Source of the DNA: Vesta saturnalis
Taxonomy: Eukaryota; Arthropoda; Insecta; Coleoptera; Lampyridae
Reading direction: 5' to 3'
Length of the DNA: 64,000 bases
NCBI GenBank assembly: GCA_036346205.1
Contig: JARFJB010002198.1
Coordinates: forward strand, 1,821,001-1,885,000
Shown piece by piece: positions 37,160 through 48,329 of this stretch. Position 1 is the first letter of the stretch; each line of letters starts with the position of its first letter. The translations under genes and the position numbers were made by a program. The notes beneath the pieces are model-generated. The model did no database searches. It was not told where the DNA came from and was given only the letters and a program-made list of their open reading frames with translations.

Positions 37160-37745
37160 AGCTTTAACGTCTACCTAGCTGCCCCCCCGCCCACTCAAAG
37201 CATATGTGATGACATATGGAGTTATGCGCTCTTCGAAATACAATGCAAAAATTTTGTACTCGTTTAGTTAAGCAAACAAAAAATTTTATGTGAGGGGCTA
37301 GAAAGTCAGCATGCTAGCCCCCACGCCCATCAATAAACAACAAGGCAATTGATAAAAAAAGTACATACGAATTATGTGCTAATTATACGCTTTTCAATTA
37401 AAGTAAATTTGATTTTTGCGCTGCAGCCTTTAAGAGCCTTTACTCTTGAAGCAAAAAACAAAGTACCATAGAAGTATTAGAAAATTGAAACAATCATTGA
37501 ATTAATGATGTACGATACATCAGTGATTAATGTGCTCTTAAAATCCAGTAATTTCAATTTTTGCACTTCGATGTTTAAGTGACTTTGGTCTTTAAGCGAA
37601 GGACACAATAGCATTAGAACTCGTAAAATATTGGAACAATCGTTGAGTCATTAATATACGATAAATCTATGATTTATGCGCTCTTACATTCAGATGATTG
37701 GGATTTTTTCACTGTGATCCTTAAGGAACTTGGATTGATAAGTGG
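37160..37745. repeat. Satellite-bearing dispersed repeat, copy 1
   Basis: Inverted relative to 56390-57100. It has a shared flank (CTCGTTTAGTTAAGCAAAC, GACATATGGAGTTATGCGCTC) followed by about three units of 145-147 bp, anchored at TGCGCTGCAG (37417), TGCACTTCGATG (37562) and TTCACTGTGATCC (37709). Units are diverged but keep the same order of blocks (a Cys/His-free text ending CTCTTA...). No protein is encoded. Confidence 0.8.
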
Positions 37746-38668
37746 AAAAATAATCCGGAAAACAAAAACGCTTTTCTTCTTTTTTCTTTAATTGAGTTTA
37801 AATAATTATAGTTTATTATATACGTGGCTTTTAAAAAAAGCAATTTGTCACATAGTATGTATGACCACTTGAATGTTTGCTTTACATTTATTTGTGAGCT
37901 TTGGTTTTTTCGGCCAGTCGTCATATTCTACCCATGTATGTATTGTTTTGGAAACTTACTGCCGTAAAGTGTCCAATGTCATTTTTTTTAGTCGGACAGT
38001 ACATGCAGGTACTTTAAATACTATTATACCCCTTAGGACATACTCATGTGGTATGAATGAACATTTAAGTTTTTGGAAATTTGTCTAATTCGTGCGTGTT
38101 GTAAATATCCAATATTATAAACATCCTTGTAAGGTAATTATTAGACAAATATTTTATTACAAAGATATCCTCTTGATATGTATGTTTTGTTAAGCCATTT
38201 TTAAATGTATCTAAAATCGTTTTAACAAAAGTGTTGCTGTCACCTACGTTGGTTGCTGCTATTTTAAAGAGTTCGCTTTGAAATAACTATATAAGGAAAA
38301 TTTGATATATACTATCGAAGGCACATGATTGGGTTACTGAGATTTTTTTGTCTTTTATGTTAATTGATTGTAAAGCAATGTTGTTTCCACTTTTTAACTT
38401 GGTATTTTCTAAGTCAAAAACTACAACGTGATCAATCTCAAGTGTACTGTAGTGGTATGACAAAAATCCCTAGCTGTTAATATTGTTGTGTTTTGCAGTT
38501 GGCTGCTTTGGATTTTTAGTGTGGTTTTAGTCGTTTTAGTTTGTCAGTTTATGTCATATTATACCTTCGTTTTTCACTTTTGTATTTTCTTGAGTTATTT
38601 ACAAACTGTCTATATCAAGACAAATTATATATTCTGAATTTCAAATTGTGATATCGAATTTAATCGTC
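37746..38668. other. Unassigned
   Basis: Probable 5' flank of the transposase at 38669. No terminal repeats or other genes recognised. Confidence 0.4.
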
Positions 38669-39779
38669 ATGCCGTTTTCAATCGAACACGACACATTCAT
38701 TGTTGTGGCTCATTTTCGTAGCGGCTTCCAAGATGGTAATGGGCAATGGCATTATTCATTGCAATCATGCATCGATCGATTTAGTGTTGAGTACCCAAAT
38801 GAAAATATTAGTTACGAAACATTTAGTCAACATCATAATCGATTGATAGCTCGATTCATGGAAACTGGTAGTGTTTTAAAACACAAACGTGAAGCTTCGG
38901 CTACTGTCTTAACAGAGGACACCTTAGCAGATATCCAAGCAAGGATGAATGCAAGCACCAATAAATCTTTGCGAAAACTATCTGCACAAACACGTATGAA
39001 AAATTTTACCATACAAACATAATTTTACATAAATAATTTTTAGATGTATCCTATGGAAGTGTCCACACTGCAGTAAAGAAGAATTTACATTTGTACCCGT
39101 ACAAGGTGTCGGTATTACAACAGTTGCGAGATAGAGATTTTCAGCTTAGAGTAAACTACTGTCAATGGTTCAACAATACGATGAACAATGATTTACTGGA
39201 TGTATCTTTTTTTTCTGATCAAGCTTGGTTTCATCTCTCCGGTTACATAAAAAGCCAAAATTATCGTACGTGATCTGCAGAAAATCCACATGTATTTCGA
39301 GAAACTACCTTACACCCTATTAAGGTCGGTGTCTGGATAGCAATGACGCGACAACGAATATTTGGACCAGTATTTTTCGATGGCATAATTACTGCGGCAA
39401 GATACAGGGAAATACTTTTAGAACCATTTATTAATAATAGGATGATCGTGAATTACGAAACGGGTATTTCCAGCATGACTCCGCTACCCCACATACTGCA
39501 CAGGCTACAATTAATTATTTACGAGACTTTTTTGAAGATAGAATCATTAGTGTAAATCGTTGGCCACCGAATTCACCAGACTTGACACCGTTAGACTTTT
39601 TTCTTGTTGGTTATTTAGAAAACAAAGTGTTCAGCAGAAGATTGCATACTCTTCAAGAATTGCGAGATGGTATAACTCATGAAGTTCATAATATTGGTGC
39701 CGAAATGTTACAAAATGTATTTGCGAATATGCAACGTACGGTGAACTTATGTTTACAATTTAATGACGGTCATTTTTAA
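38669..39779 (+). pseudogene. DDE transposase with a spliced intron, lineage related to mariner/Tc1
   Basis: Exon 1 runs from ATG 38669 to 38992 and contains an HTH-type region (YETFSQHHNRLIARFMETGS). The intron 38993-39043 is 51 bp (GTATGA...TTTTAG). Exon 2 continues in frame and reads HVSYGSVHTAVKKNLHLYP. The first Asp is in FFSDQAWFHLSGY (about 39215), the second in FQHDSATPHTAQ (about 39500) and the third in SPDLTPLDFF (about 39595), 38 residues after the second by my count. Two defects are seen: TGG to TGA before SAENPH (about 39273) and a one-base frameshift near 39440. The C-terminus is intact (MQRTVNLCLQFNDGHF, stop 39779). This is the best-preserved such ORF in the window apart from element G. 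No TIRs were found. Confidence 0.85.
38993..39043 (+). other. Intron of the transposase at 38669
   Basis: A GT...AG intron of 51 bp whose removal makes the frame continuous (ACAC|GTATGA and TTTTAG|ATGTATCC). Without it the frame stops at once. Its length is like the host gene intron at 8100. Confidence 0.8.
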
Positions 39780-40081
39780 CATATGCTGTAAAGCAAAGTG
39801 TGATAACTAATGTGTACCTAAGGAGTTAAAAAAAATTTGTAAAAGACACTGTCATTCCATAAACATGTACTGTAAATTTTATTTAATTATAATGAAATTA
39901 TAACATTTAAGTACTTAAGATTCATTATTTTGTAATGATTTAATCCAATCATTAAATAATATTTTATTTATTTTGTTGTATTTTATAGGGATGCAGTCTA
40001 ATCAAATACAGAATAGTCATTATTTAAATTAAGATAATATTTTATAATATGTATAAGATAATGACCTTCATACAGATTTGA
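39780..40081. other. Unassigned
   Basis: Short spacer between the transposase and the MULE-like gene, no feature. Confidence 0.4.
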
Positions 40082-40552
40082 AACTGATCGTAGTTTTTAC
40101 TCGAACCATGTTCTAGAGTAGCTAGAGCAATACAGCTTCTTACCAACCTATCAGTGGTACCAACTTAAATATTTTGATCACGTGGTATACACTTGAGATT
40201 GATCACTCTGTATATTATTTTTGTCTAAGTATCTTGACTTCTTATTCGTTGTTCATGATGTTAAACCACGCCAATTTTCCATTGCGTTACTGTTAATAGC
40301 GTATAAAATCTCTTCTTTAGGTACATCTTGACATAAATTGCAGATTATTTGTATATCACATGCTTCTTCATTATCACATGTTTTAGAACACTCAATCGAG
40401 TTACGTATAGGTATGTTACATAGGTACATATTCATCTGTAGGCTTATCTTTAGTTTTACATGACAAGCAAGTAGCTATACATGATATATTATTTTTTATT
40501 AAATTTTGTGTTGCATCTGATTCCGTTGTAAACTTCTCAAAATTTACTCCTG
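40082..40552. repeat. 471-bp tandem duplication, unit 1
   Basis: Matches 40553-41023 at an offset of exactly 471 bp with only a handful of differences. It contains the last coding block of the MULE-like gene, so that block is present twice. Confidence 0.95.
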
Positions 40553-41023
40553 AACTGATCGTAGTTTTTACTCGAATCATGTTCTAGAGTAGCTAGAGCA
40601 ATACAGCTTCTTACCAACCTATCAGTGGTACCAACTTAAATATTTTGATCACGTGGCATACACTTGAGATTGATCACTCTGTATATTATTTTTGTCTAAG
40701 TATCTTGACTTCTTATTCGTTGTTCTTGATGTTAAACCACGCCAATTTTCCATTGCGTTGCTGTTAATAGCGTATAAAATCTCGTCTTTAGGTATATCTT
40801 GACATAAATTGCAGATTATTTGTATATCACATGCTTCTTCATTATCACATGTTTTAGAACACTCAATCGAGTTACGTATAGGTATGTTACATAGGTACAT
40901 ATTCATCTGTAGGCTTATCTTTAGTTTTACATGACAAGCAAGTAGCTATACATGATATATTATTTTTCATTAAATTTTGTGTTGCATCTGATTCCGTTGT
41001 AAACTTCTCAAAATTTACTTCTT
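40553..41023. repeat. 471-bp tandem duplication, unit 2
   Basis: Second copy. The unit reading frame is longer here (RTTNKKSRYLDKNN block), so this may be the original. Confidence 0.95.
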
Positions 41024-42231
41024 TTTCAGATAGAATATTGTGAGTATTTGTGCATCGATAAGCTTTATACGTTCATTAATATAATCTACATGCCGAAATA
41101 CAAACAAATCTGCTCTTATTGGCAACGCATTAGCAAATAATCTGCACTTAATGTTATTAAACTCAGATTCTACGACAGCGCTGGAGGCAGGAACCCTGCC
41201 GTATCCAAATTTGTTGAGGCACCTACATGACCATAATGGAAACCATTTCTTATCACGCTTTAAACGATCTACTCAGGATGGATAAAAATGTGCATTTGCT
41301 CGATTTCCATTATCGACTATTTCATTTAAAAGTTTCATATAAATGTCATTATCCCATTGTCCATAATCATTACTTAAGTCAGGTAAGTCTAAGTCCGGTT
41401 TGTCATTTTCCATATTCGAGCAGATATCATCAAGAGGTGTTGATTCAGATAATACATATTTCATTTTTTCTTTATATATTTCGCTTAGTGTAAGTGTTCA
41501 GTCAGGAAGCGAACCTTCAGTTTCACTTTTACATATCACAATTATTGCGCTCAGAATTTCTTCTGCTTCTTGTAAATTTTGCGTCAAGATTTATTGTCCC
41601 ATACACTTTAAAAAAAATGTTTTTACGCAAGGATTACTTTTACTTAAAAAATTAGCCTTTTATAAAATGTGCTATGTCTATGCGAACGTAACATGTCGTC
41701 ATATACTCCTGCCAACATTTTGCAACATATTCGTTTATTCCTCGATTATTAGTAAATACTCGTATTATAGCCGTTAACATAGCTTTAGATGCATCACATT
41801 TAACTTTTTTTGGTATTGGTATTTTTAATCGTAACCATTCCATTAGCCAAAAGGATATTGCGTTTGTCGACTGGCATTCGGGTAACATATGGGTTATTGC
41901 GCAATTACATTGAGTAAAAATAAGTTTTAAGTCAACGGCAATTATTAGTCGTTTCATTAAGTACACATGCGTACAAGAAAATGTGCTGGGATTTATTATT
42001 ACCAGTAGCATCAATAACAATTGAAATATAACCTCGAGCAGCATGTTCTCTATATATAGCAGTTTGGTGACTTGACCAATAATAAACAAAAAAAGGATTT
42101 AATCCGAGATTATGAATTATATTCTTATATGCAGTTTCCTGTCCTATTAATAATGACTTAAGCGGATCCTTGTCATAACATAAATATACGCTATATTGTT
42201 GTTATACATTTCGTAAAGTTTTTGCATTATA

Positions 42232-42780
42232 TAGGGTGGGTGGCTACTGCGTGGACGGAGGATTTCTCCTTAACTATTAGAGATATCAAAACCAATTTTG
42301 GTTTGGTAATACATGATCATTAGACCTACATTATAAAAATATTTAGGTATATACAGGGTGATTGACAAAAATATGCCAACCCAAACCTATGTTTTTTAAA
42401 TGGAACACCCTGTATATTTTTGTATTTTTCGATTCAATGTTACATTTAGAATAAAAGTATAGAAATTTGTATCTGTATCACTAATCGTTCTGCAGATATC
42501 GTCACTACCAAAATAGAGTTAACTTTGGAACCACGATTTTGTAAATCTGTTTACAACACCGACTATTAATAATAGTCTACTAACAAACAAACTGGGAAAT
42601 TGTTCGAAAACATGTAAAAGTATACAGAATGATTAACTTATGCGAAATGTAATTTTTCTCAATTTTTTCAAATGCAACACCCTGTATATTTTTTCATATT
42701 TCGATTGCCCGTGGACAGTAGATACTAATTGATAATAGGTTTCATAGCCATAAGACGGACCCTTCTTGAGATATTGACGC
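42232..42780 (+). repeat. Left TIR of element F
   Basis: Inverted partner of 44170-44738. The inner end is GAGATATTGACGC. Confidence 0.9.
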
Positions 42781-42971
42781 TTTATTTGAAAATATTGACA
42801 TACAGAAGAACCAATAAAATAAAATCCAGAGCAAATAAGAAAATATGAATGGCAAATAAATTATTTAACTGATAGGAAAACTTAATTAATAACTAAACCT
42901 AAACAATAAAATAATTCTCTACACCTAAAAATAAGTTGAACAAGTAAACATAAACGAATAAAACCATAAAT

Positions 42972-43980
42972 TCAAATTAAATGTTCAAAATGCTGAGCAC
43001 GCCTAGCTAAACACTTTGCAATTCGCTCGGTAAACGAAAGATTCATTCGCAACAACATTAGAGGCGAAATGGATTGAAACGGAGCTCTAATTCTATTTTT
43101 CACATCTACACTTGCGGGGAGAGGATGTTAGTAAACCTTTTCTTTAACGTAGCCCCAAAGGAAGAAATCAAGGGGCGTAAGATTCGGTGATCTGGCTGGC
43201 CAGTTTTGCACACCACCTCGTCCTATCCACCTCAACGGATAATTTCTGTCGAGATATTGCCTAACGTTGATTGCATAGTGGAGAGGCGCCATCCAGTTGA
43301 AACCACATCGTACGAATATCATCTACCTCGATATTTTACAAAAACTCGGGTAAATAATTTTCCAAAAACTGTAAATATGAAAAAAGGACCAACCACATTA
43401 AAATTGATTATACCACCTCACACATTGATTATCGATGTTGGTGATCAACAACTCTTAAGATGTGTGGATTAGTATTTGAATAGTGATAATAGTTATGTGT
43501 ATTAATATTGCCTCATCCGTAAATAAAATGTTATTAACAAAATTGGGTTCTTCATTCACTTTAGTAGTTACTCATTGGTAGAAAGATTCACGATTTTGAA
43601 AATCTATTTCACTTAAAGCTTGATGTTACTCGATATGATAAGGAAGCAATTTGTTTTTTTTAATAAAGCAGCGAACTGTATTTCTGTTTAGGTCTAAGTG
43701 TGTACTTAGCTCTCTGGTAGGTACTAATTTGCGGATTTTCTATACGAGATGCCACAACTTGAAACTCAATTACTTCATTTGGGCTTGTTTTTGCGCGCTT
43801 GGGATAACACACACTTCCAGAATTTATAAATCCCTCAGCTACATTCCTAAACGATTTTTTCCGCGGCTGTCTTCTCTCTGCGTATCGTTCACAGCACAAA
43901 CGGGTAGCCAGTAAAACATTTCTTTGAACTTCGCCGTAAATAAAGATCATATCGAGCATTTCTCCTTTGGAAAAATTCAT
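42972..43980 (-). pseudogene. DUF4817-type transposase of element F
   Basis: ATG at 43980 (plus-strand CAT at 43978-43980) starts MNFSKGEMLDMIFIYGEVQR, the DUF4817-type N-terminus, followed by RYAERRQPRKKSF. After frameshifts, the second catalytic Asp is seen in QLDGA with a one-base shift into PLHYAINVRQYL (about 43285). RWIGRGG, NWPARSPNLTPLDFFLWGYV and the C-terminal AQHFEHLI (stop 42974) follow. The first Asp region is lost in a frame break. The group pattern, including the terminal HFEHL, is complete. Probably one of the younger copies, given the long perfect TIRs. Confidence 0.85.
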
Positions 43981-44169
43981 TTTATACAAAAATTGACAAA
44001 ACGACAATCCAAAAACGCACAAACTAATGGAACAATATTTTAATGATTATACAAACGTCAAAACAATAGATGTAGTTGTTCCTCTTTATTACGAGCGGCT
44101 AGCCTACCTAATTTCTTTTGTTGAATTCTGTTATAGTAAATTTGTATTTTAGAAGATTTTTACGTAAAG

Positions 44170-44738
44170 GCGTCAATATCCAAGAAGGGTCCGTCTTATG
44201 GCTATGAAACCTATTATCAATTAGTATCTACTTTTCACGGGGAATCGAAATGTGAAAAAATATACAGGATGTTGCATTTGAAAAAATTGAGAATAATTAC
44301 ATTTCGCGTAAGTTAATCATTCTGTATAGTTTTACATGTTTTCGAAAAATATCCCAGTGTGTTTGTTAGTAGACTATTATTAATAGTCGGTGGTATAAAC
44401 AGATTTACAAAATCGTGGTGACAACGGTCGCATCGTGGTTCCAAATTAACTCTATTTTGGTACTAAAGTGACGATATCTGCAGAACGGTTTGTGATACAG
44501 ACACAAATTTCTATTTATTCTAAATGTAACAGTGAATCCAAAAATGCAAAAATATACAGAGTGTTCCATTTAAAAAAACACAGGTTTGGGTTGGCATATT
44601 TTTGTCAATCACCCTGTGTATACCTAAATATTTTTAGAATGTAGGTCCAATGCTCGTGTATTACCCCACCAAAATTAGTTTTGATATCTCTAATAGTTAA
44701 GGAGTAATCCTCCGTCCATGCAGTAGACATCCACCTTG
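44170..44738 (-). repeat. Right TIR of element F
   Basis: Inverted copy of 42232-42780. Confidence 0.9.
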
Positions 44739-45559
44739 TATAAATTCGGTGGTTCCGGATCACCAATATCCGTTAATTCTTTCGCGTGTTCAGATCTGTA
44801 TACTTCTGCAGTTACGTGCCTATCCCATAATGTTTTACTTATTTGTAATCTCTCAGAGTTTCTAAGAAATCTTTTTCCACAAATATCTGTCCCTTCCGTG
44901 CGTTTACATTTTATAATATTATCGGATTCAAGATTTACATTACTCATAATACCACTAATTACTGAACCACAATTGCATTTTCCTTTAATCGTAATAGTAT
45001 TATTATAGATTTTATTCCGTGTAAAATTATATACACATTTTATTTTATAAGAATTCCATAGTTTTTTCTGTACCTAACGAGTTATTGCCATACACCAGGT
45101 TGTAATATGTCATATTCACGGAATCGTATTTGTGGTCGAGATTTCTCTGATCGTGCATATTGCTTTGTAACAACTAAATTTTCTAACTCTATTCTTTCGA
45201 AAGATATTACAATAGAACGATTTACATCATCACTTTCATCTTATAAAGAAACAACACTGTTATTTGAACAACTTAAATCACTTGAAATATTTTGCTTTGA
45301 TGTCTTATTGATATTACCTGCATTTAATATCTTACATTTAAATTCAAAACGATTTTTAACTCATCATTTTCAGAGATTAAGCTATTTAACTCGTGTGATA
45401 TATCAGTCCAAATCTTGCTCTTCTTCGAAATAATTTTGTTATCAGCACTCACTAAACTAGACTTATATTGTAAAATTGTAGATATAATTAGCTCTTCGTC
45501 ATACAGACGAGGTTTACCACGTTTCGGAATCATAATACCAAGTATCAGAGTACGGTATT

Positions 45560-47790
45560 ACAAGTAGGTGTATCAGTTATGTGTTTGTGTGTTTGTGCGT
45601 GTGTGTGTTTGTGTGTTTGTGTGTTTGTGTGTTTGTGTTTGTGTGTTTGTGTGTTTGTGTGTTTGTGTGTTTGTGTGTTTGTGTGTTTGTGTGTTTTGTA
45701 GTTGTGTGTTGGTGTGTTTGTGTGTTTGTGTGTTAGTGTAGTTGTGTAGTTGTGTGTTTGTGTGTTTGTGTGATTGTGTGTTTGTGTGTTTGTGTGTTTG
45801 TGTGTTTGTGTGTTTGTCCGTTTGTGCGTTTGTGCGTTTGTGCGTTTGTGCGTTTGTTTGCATTGTTGTTGTGTGATTGTGTGTTTGTGTGTTTGTGGGT
45901 TTGTGTGTTTGTGTGCTTGTGTGTTTGTGTGTTTGTGTGTTTGTGTTCGTGTGTTCGTAGTGTTCGTGTGTTTGTGTGTTTTGTGTTTGTGTTGTTTGAT
46001 GTGTTTTGTGTTTAGTGTATTGTGTAGTTGTGTGTTTGTGTGTATTGTGTTTTATTTGTGTGTTTTGTGTGTGTGTGTGTGTTGTGTGTGTATTGTGTGT
46101 TATGTGTTTGTGTGTTTGTGTGTTTGTGTGTTTGTGTGTTTATGTGTTTGTGTGTTTACGTGTTTCGTGTTGCTGTTTGTTGTTTTGCGTGTTTGGTGAT
46201 TTGCGTGATTACGTGTTTATGTTTGTGTGTTTGTGTACTTGTGTGTTTGTGTGTTTGTGTGTTTGTGTTCGTGTATTCGTGTATTCGTGTGTTTGTGTGT
46301 TGTGTAGTTTTGTGTGTTGTGTTTTGTTGTGTTGTGTGCTTGTGTGTTTGTGTGTTTGTGTTTTGTGTTCAGTGTGTTCGTGTATTCTGTGTGTTTGTGT
46401 GTTTTATGTGTGTTGTGTGTATTTGTGTAGTATTAGTTGTTTTTGTGTTGTGTTTTAGTGTATTTGTTGTTGTTTTAGTATTATTTGTTGTTTTGTTTTG
46501 TGTTTGTGTTTTTAATATTTATTGTTTGTGTTCTGTATTCGTGTTATTGTGTGTATTTTATGTTTATTTTGTATTTATTTAAATTTTATTGTTTATGTTT
46601 GTTATTTTTTTATGTTTTATGTGTTTATGTTCGTGTGTTCTGTTATTCTGTTTTGTGTTTTAATTGTTTTATGTGTTTTATGTTATTGTTTGTGTGTTTA
46701 ATGTTTAGTGTAGTTTTATATTGTGTGTTTGTGTGTTTGTATTATGTGTTTGTATTTGTGTGTTTATGTGTTTGTGGTTTGTGTGTTTGTATTTTGTGTT
46801 GTTTGTGTATTTGTGTGTTTGTGTTGTTTGTGTGTTATTGTTGTGTTGTGTGTTGTGTATTGTGTTTATATGTTTGTGTTATTAGTTGTTTTATTTTGTA
46901 TATGTGTGTATTATTTTATGTTATGTATTGTATTTATTGTTATTGTTTGTTTGTGTTATTGTATTTGTTTGTTTTATGTGTATGTGTTGTTTTTTTATTT
47001 TTGTGTTTGTGTTTTAGTATTTTATTTGTGTTTGTGTGTTTTGTGTTTGATATGTGTATGTGTTTGTGTTTTGTGTGTTTGTGTTTTGTGTTTGTGTGTT
47101 TATTTATTATGTGTTTTGTGTTTTGTGTTTTTGTGTATTTATTGTTATTGTTTGTTGTTTGTGTTTTGTTAGTTTTTGTTGTGTTTTATGTATTAATTGT
47201 AATTGTTTATGTGTTTGTGTTGTGTTTATGTTGTTAATATGTTTTGATAGTTTTGTTTATATTTTGTTTATGATTTATGTATTATGTTTTATTTTGTTTT
47301 TATTTAATATTAATGTTATTTAATATTTGTGTTAATTGTATTGTATGTGTTTTTGGTTTATGTTTGATTTCTTCTTTATGCTTTATGTATTTTGTTTTAT
47401 AGTTCATGTATCTTGTATTTATGTGTTGTGTGTTTGTTTTTGTTGTTATTGTATTGTGTTTATTTGTGTTTGTGTTGTGTGCTGTGTGTTGTTGTTGTGT
47501 GTTTGTGATGTGTGTGTGTTTGTATTATGATTTGTGTGTTTGTGTTTTTGTGTTTTGTTTTGTGTGTTTATTTTGTGTGTTTTGTGTGTTTTGTGTGTTT
47601 GTGTTTTGGTGTTTTTACGTGTTTGCGTGTTTGTGTTTGTGTTGTTTGTGTGTTGTGTGTTATGTTGTGTTTGTGTTATGGTGTTTGTGTGTTTGTGTTG
47701 TTTGTGTGTTTGTGTGGTTGTGTGTTTGTGTTTATGTGTGTTTGTGTGTTTGTGTGTTTGTGTGTTTGTGTGTATGTGTGTTTGTGTGCT
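45560..47790. repeat. 2.2-kb GTGTTTGT minisatellite
   Basis: An array built on the 8-mer GTGTTTGT with degenerate units (TGTGTTAT, TTTGTGTTTT and longer T-rich variants), purest at 45590-46150 and 47690-47790. All long frames through it (Cys/Val-rich plus, His/Thr-rich minus) are by-products of the repeat. Confidence 0.96.
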
Positions 47791-48329
47791 ACACACAAAT
47801 CAAAGCACGAGTAGACGCGCTAGTACTGTACTACACGTAAATTTATCACAAAAACTCAAGACGATAATTATTAAGCAGAAACGCTTTGTACTGTGAGCTT
47901 TCTACTGAGCAGCTAACGAAACAGTGATGTTAGGCGCTGTCCATTGAAGCTCCCTTTAGCGACAGGAAATTGTCCCACTTCTACAGACATTATCCCTATT
48001 TAAAAAACTAAATAGGTAATTTAAATATAAATGTATTTATTAATTAAAACAAATTAAATTAATTATTAGTCTGTTTCTGTTTTATAAATTTTATTATCAA
48101 ATAATTTAAAATGTTTTCATTCCGGTCGAATGATGCACAACTAATATTTTTTTATTTAAAGACGATCGAATGACGCATACAGAGTTAATGGCGTTTCACC
48201 CATGTTGTTGCGTTTTTTTTTGTCTTAACATCATTAACCAGGGAAAAAATTCTTTCGCATTCAGCGTTTGAATGTGGTAAAGTCAAAACTATTAAGGTTA
48301 ATTTGGAAATGTTTTTAAATTTATGCCTC
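47791..48329. other. Unassigned
   Basis: Flank between the minisatellite and hAT relic; no feature identified. Confidence 0.4.

Larger units (their letters stand above)
42232..44738 (-). mobile_element. DUF4817-type element F with ~550-570-bp TIRs, TA duplication
   Basis: The left TIR 42232-42780 and right TIR 44170-44738 are inverted copies over about 550-570 bp. The ends are TAGGGTGGGTGGCTACTGC and, inverted, CAAGGTGGATGTCTACTGC. Flanking TA lies at 42230-42231 and 44739-44740. Removing the element with one TA puts the interrupted MULE-like codons back in frame (PNLYNAKTL), which supports the TA duplication. CACCCTG and CAGGGTG motifs also occur inside the TIRs. Confidence 0.92.
40649..45533 (-). 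pseudogene. MULE-like DDE transposase, interrupted by element F
   Basis: Minus strand, N-terminal to C-terminal: MIPKRGKPRLYDEEL (ATG at 45533), VYNFTRNKIYNNTITIKG with CNCGS and CKRTEGTDICGKRF (Cys-rich module), TLWDRHVTAEVYRSEH and DIGDPEPPNLY ending at 44741. Element F interrupts here. It resumes at 42231 with NAKTLRN and CYDKDPLKSLLIGQETAY. The first catalytic Asp is in ISIVIDATGNNKSQ (about 42010) and the second in KVKCDASKAML (about 41785). Near the C-terminus are CYVRIDIAHFIK and GYGRVPASSAVVESEF (about 41200), a block I recall from a large family of uncharacterised insect DDE proteins. Several frameshifts and stops occur. Assignment to MULE rather than a sister superfamily is tentative. 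Confidence 0.72.

Noticed and set aside
45573..47896. Many long Cys/Val-rich and His/Thr-rich frames
   Set aside because: They all lie in the GTGTTTGT minisatellite and follow from its composition.
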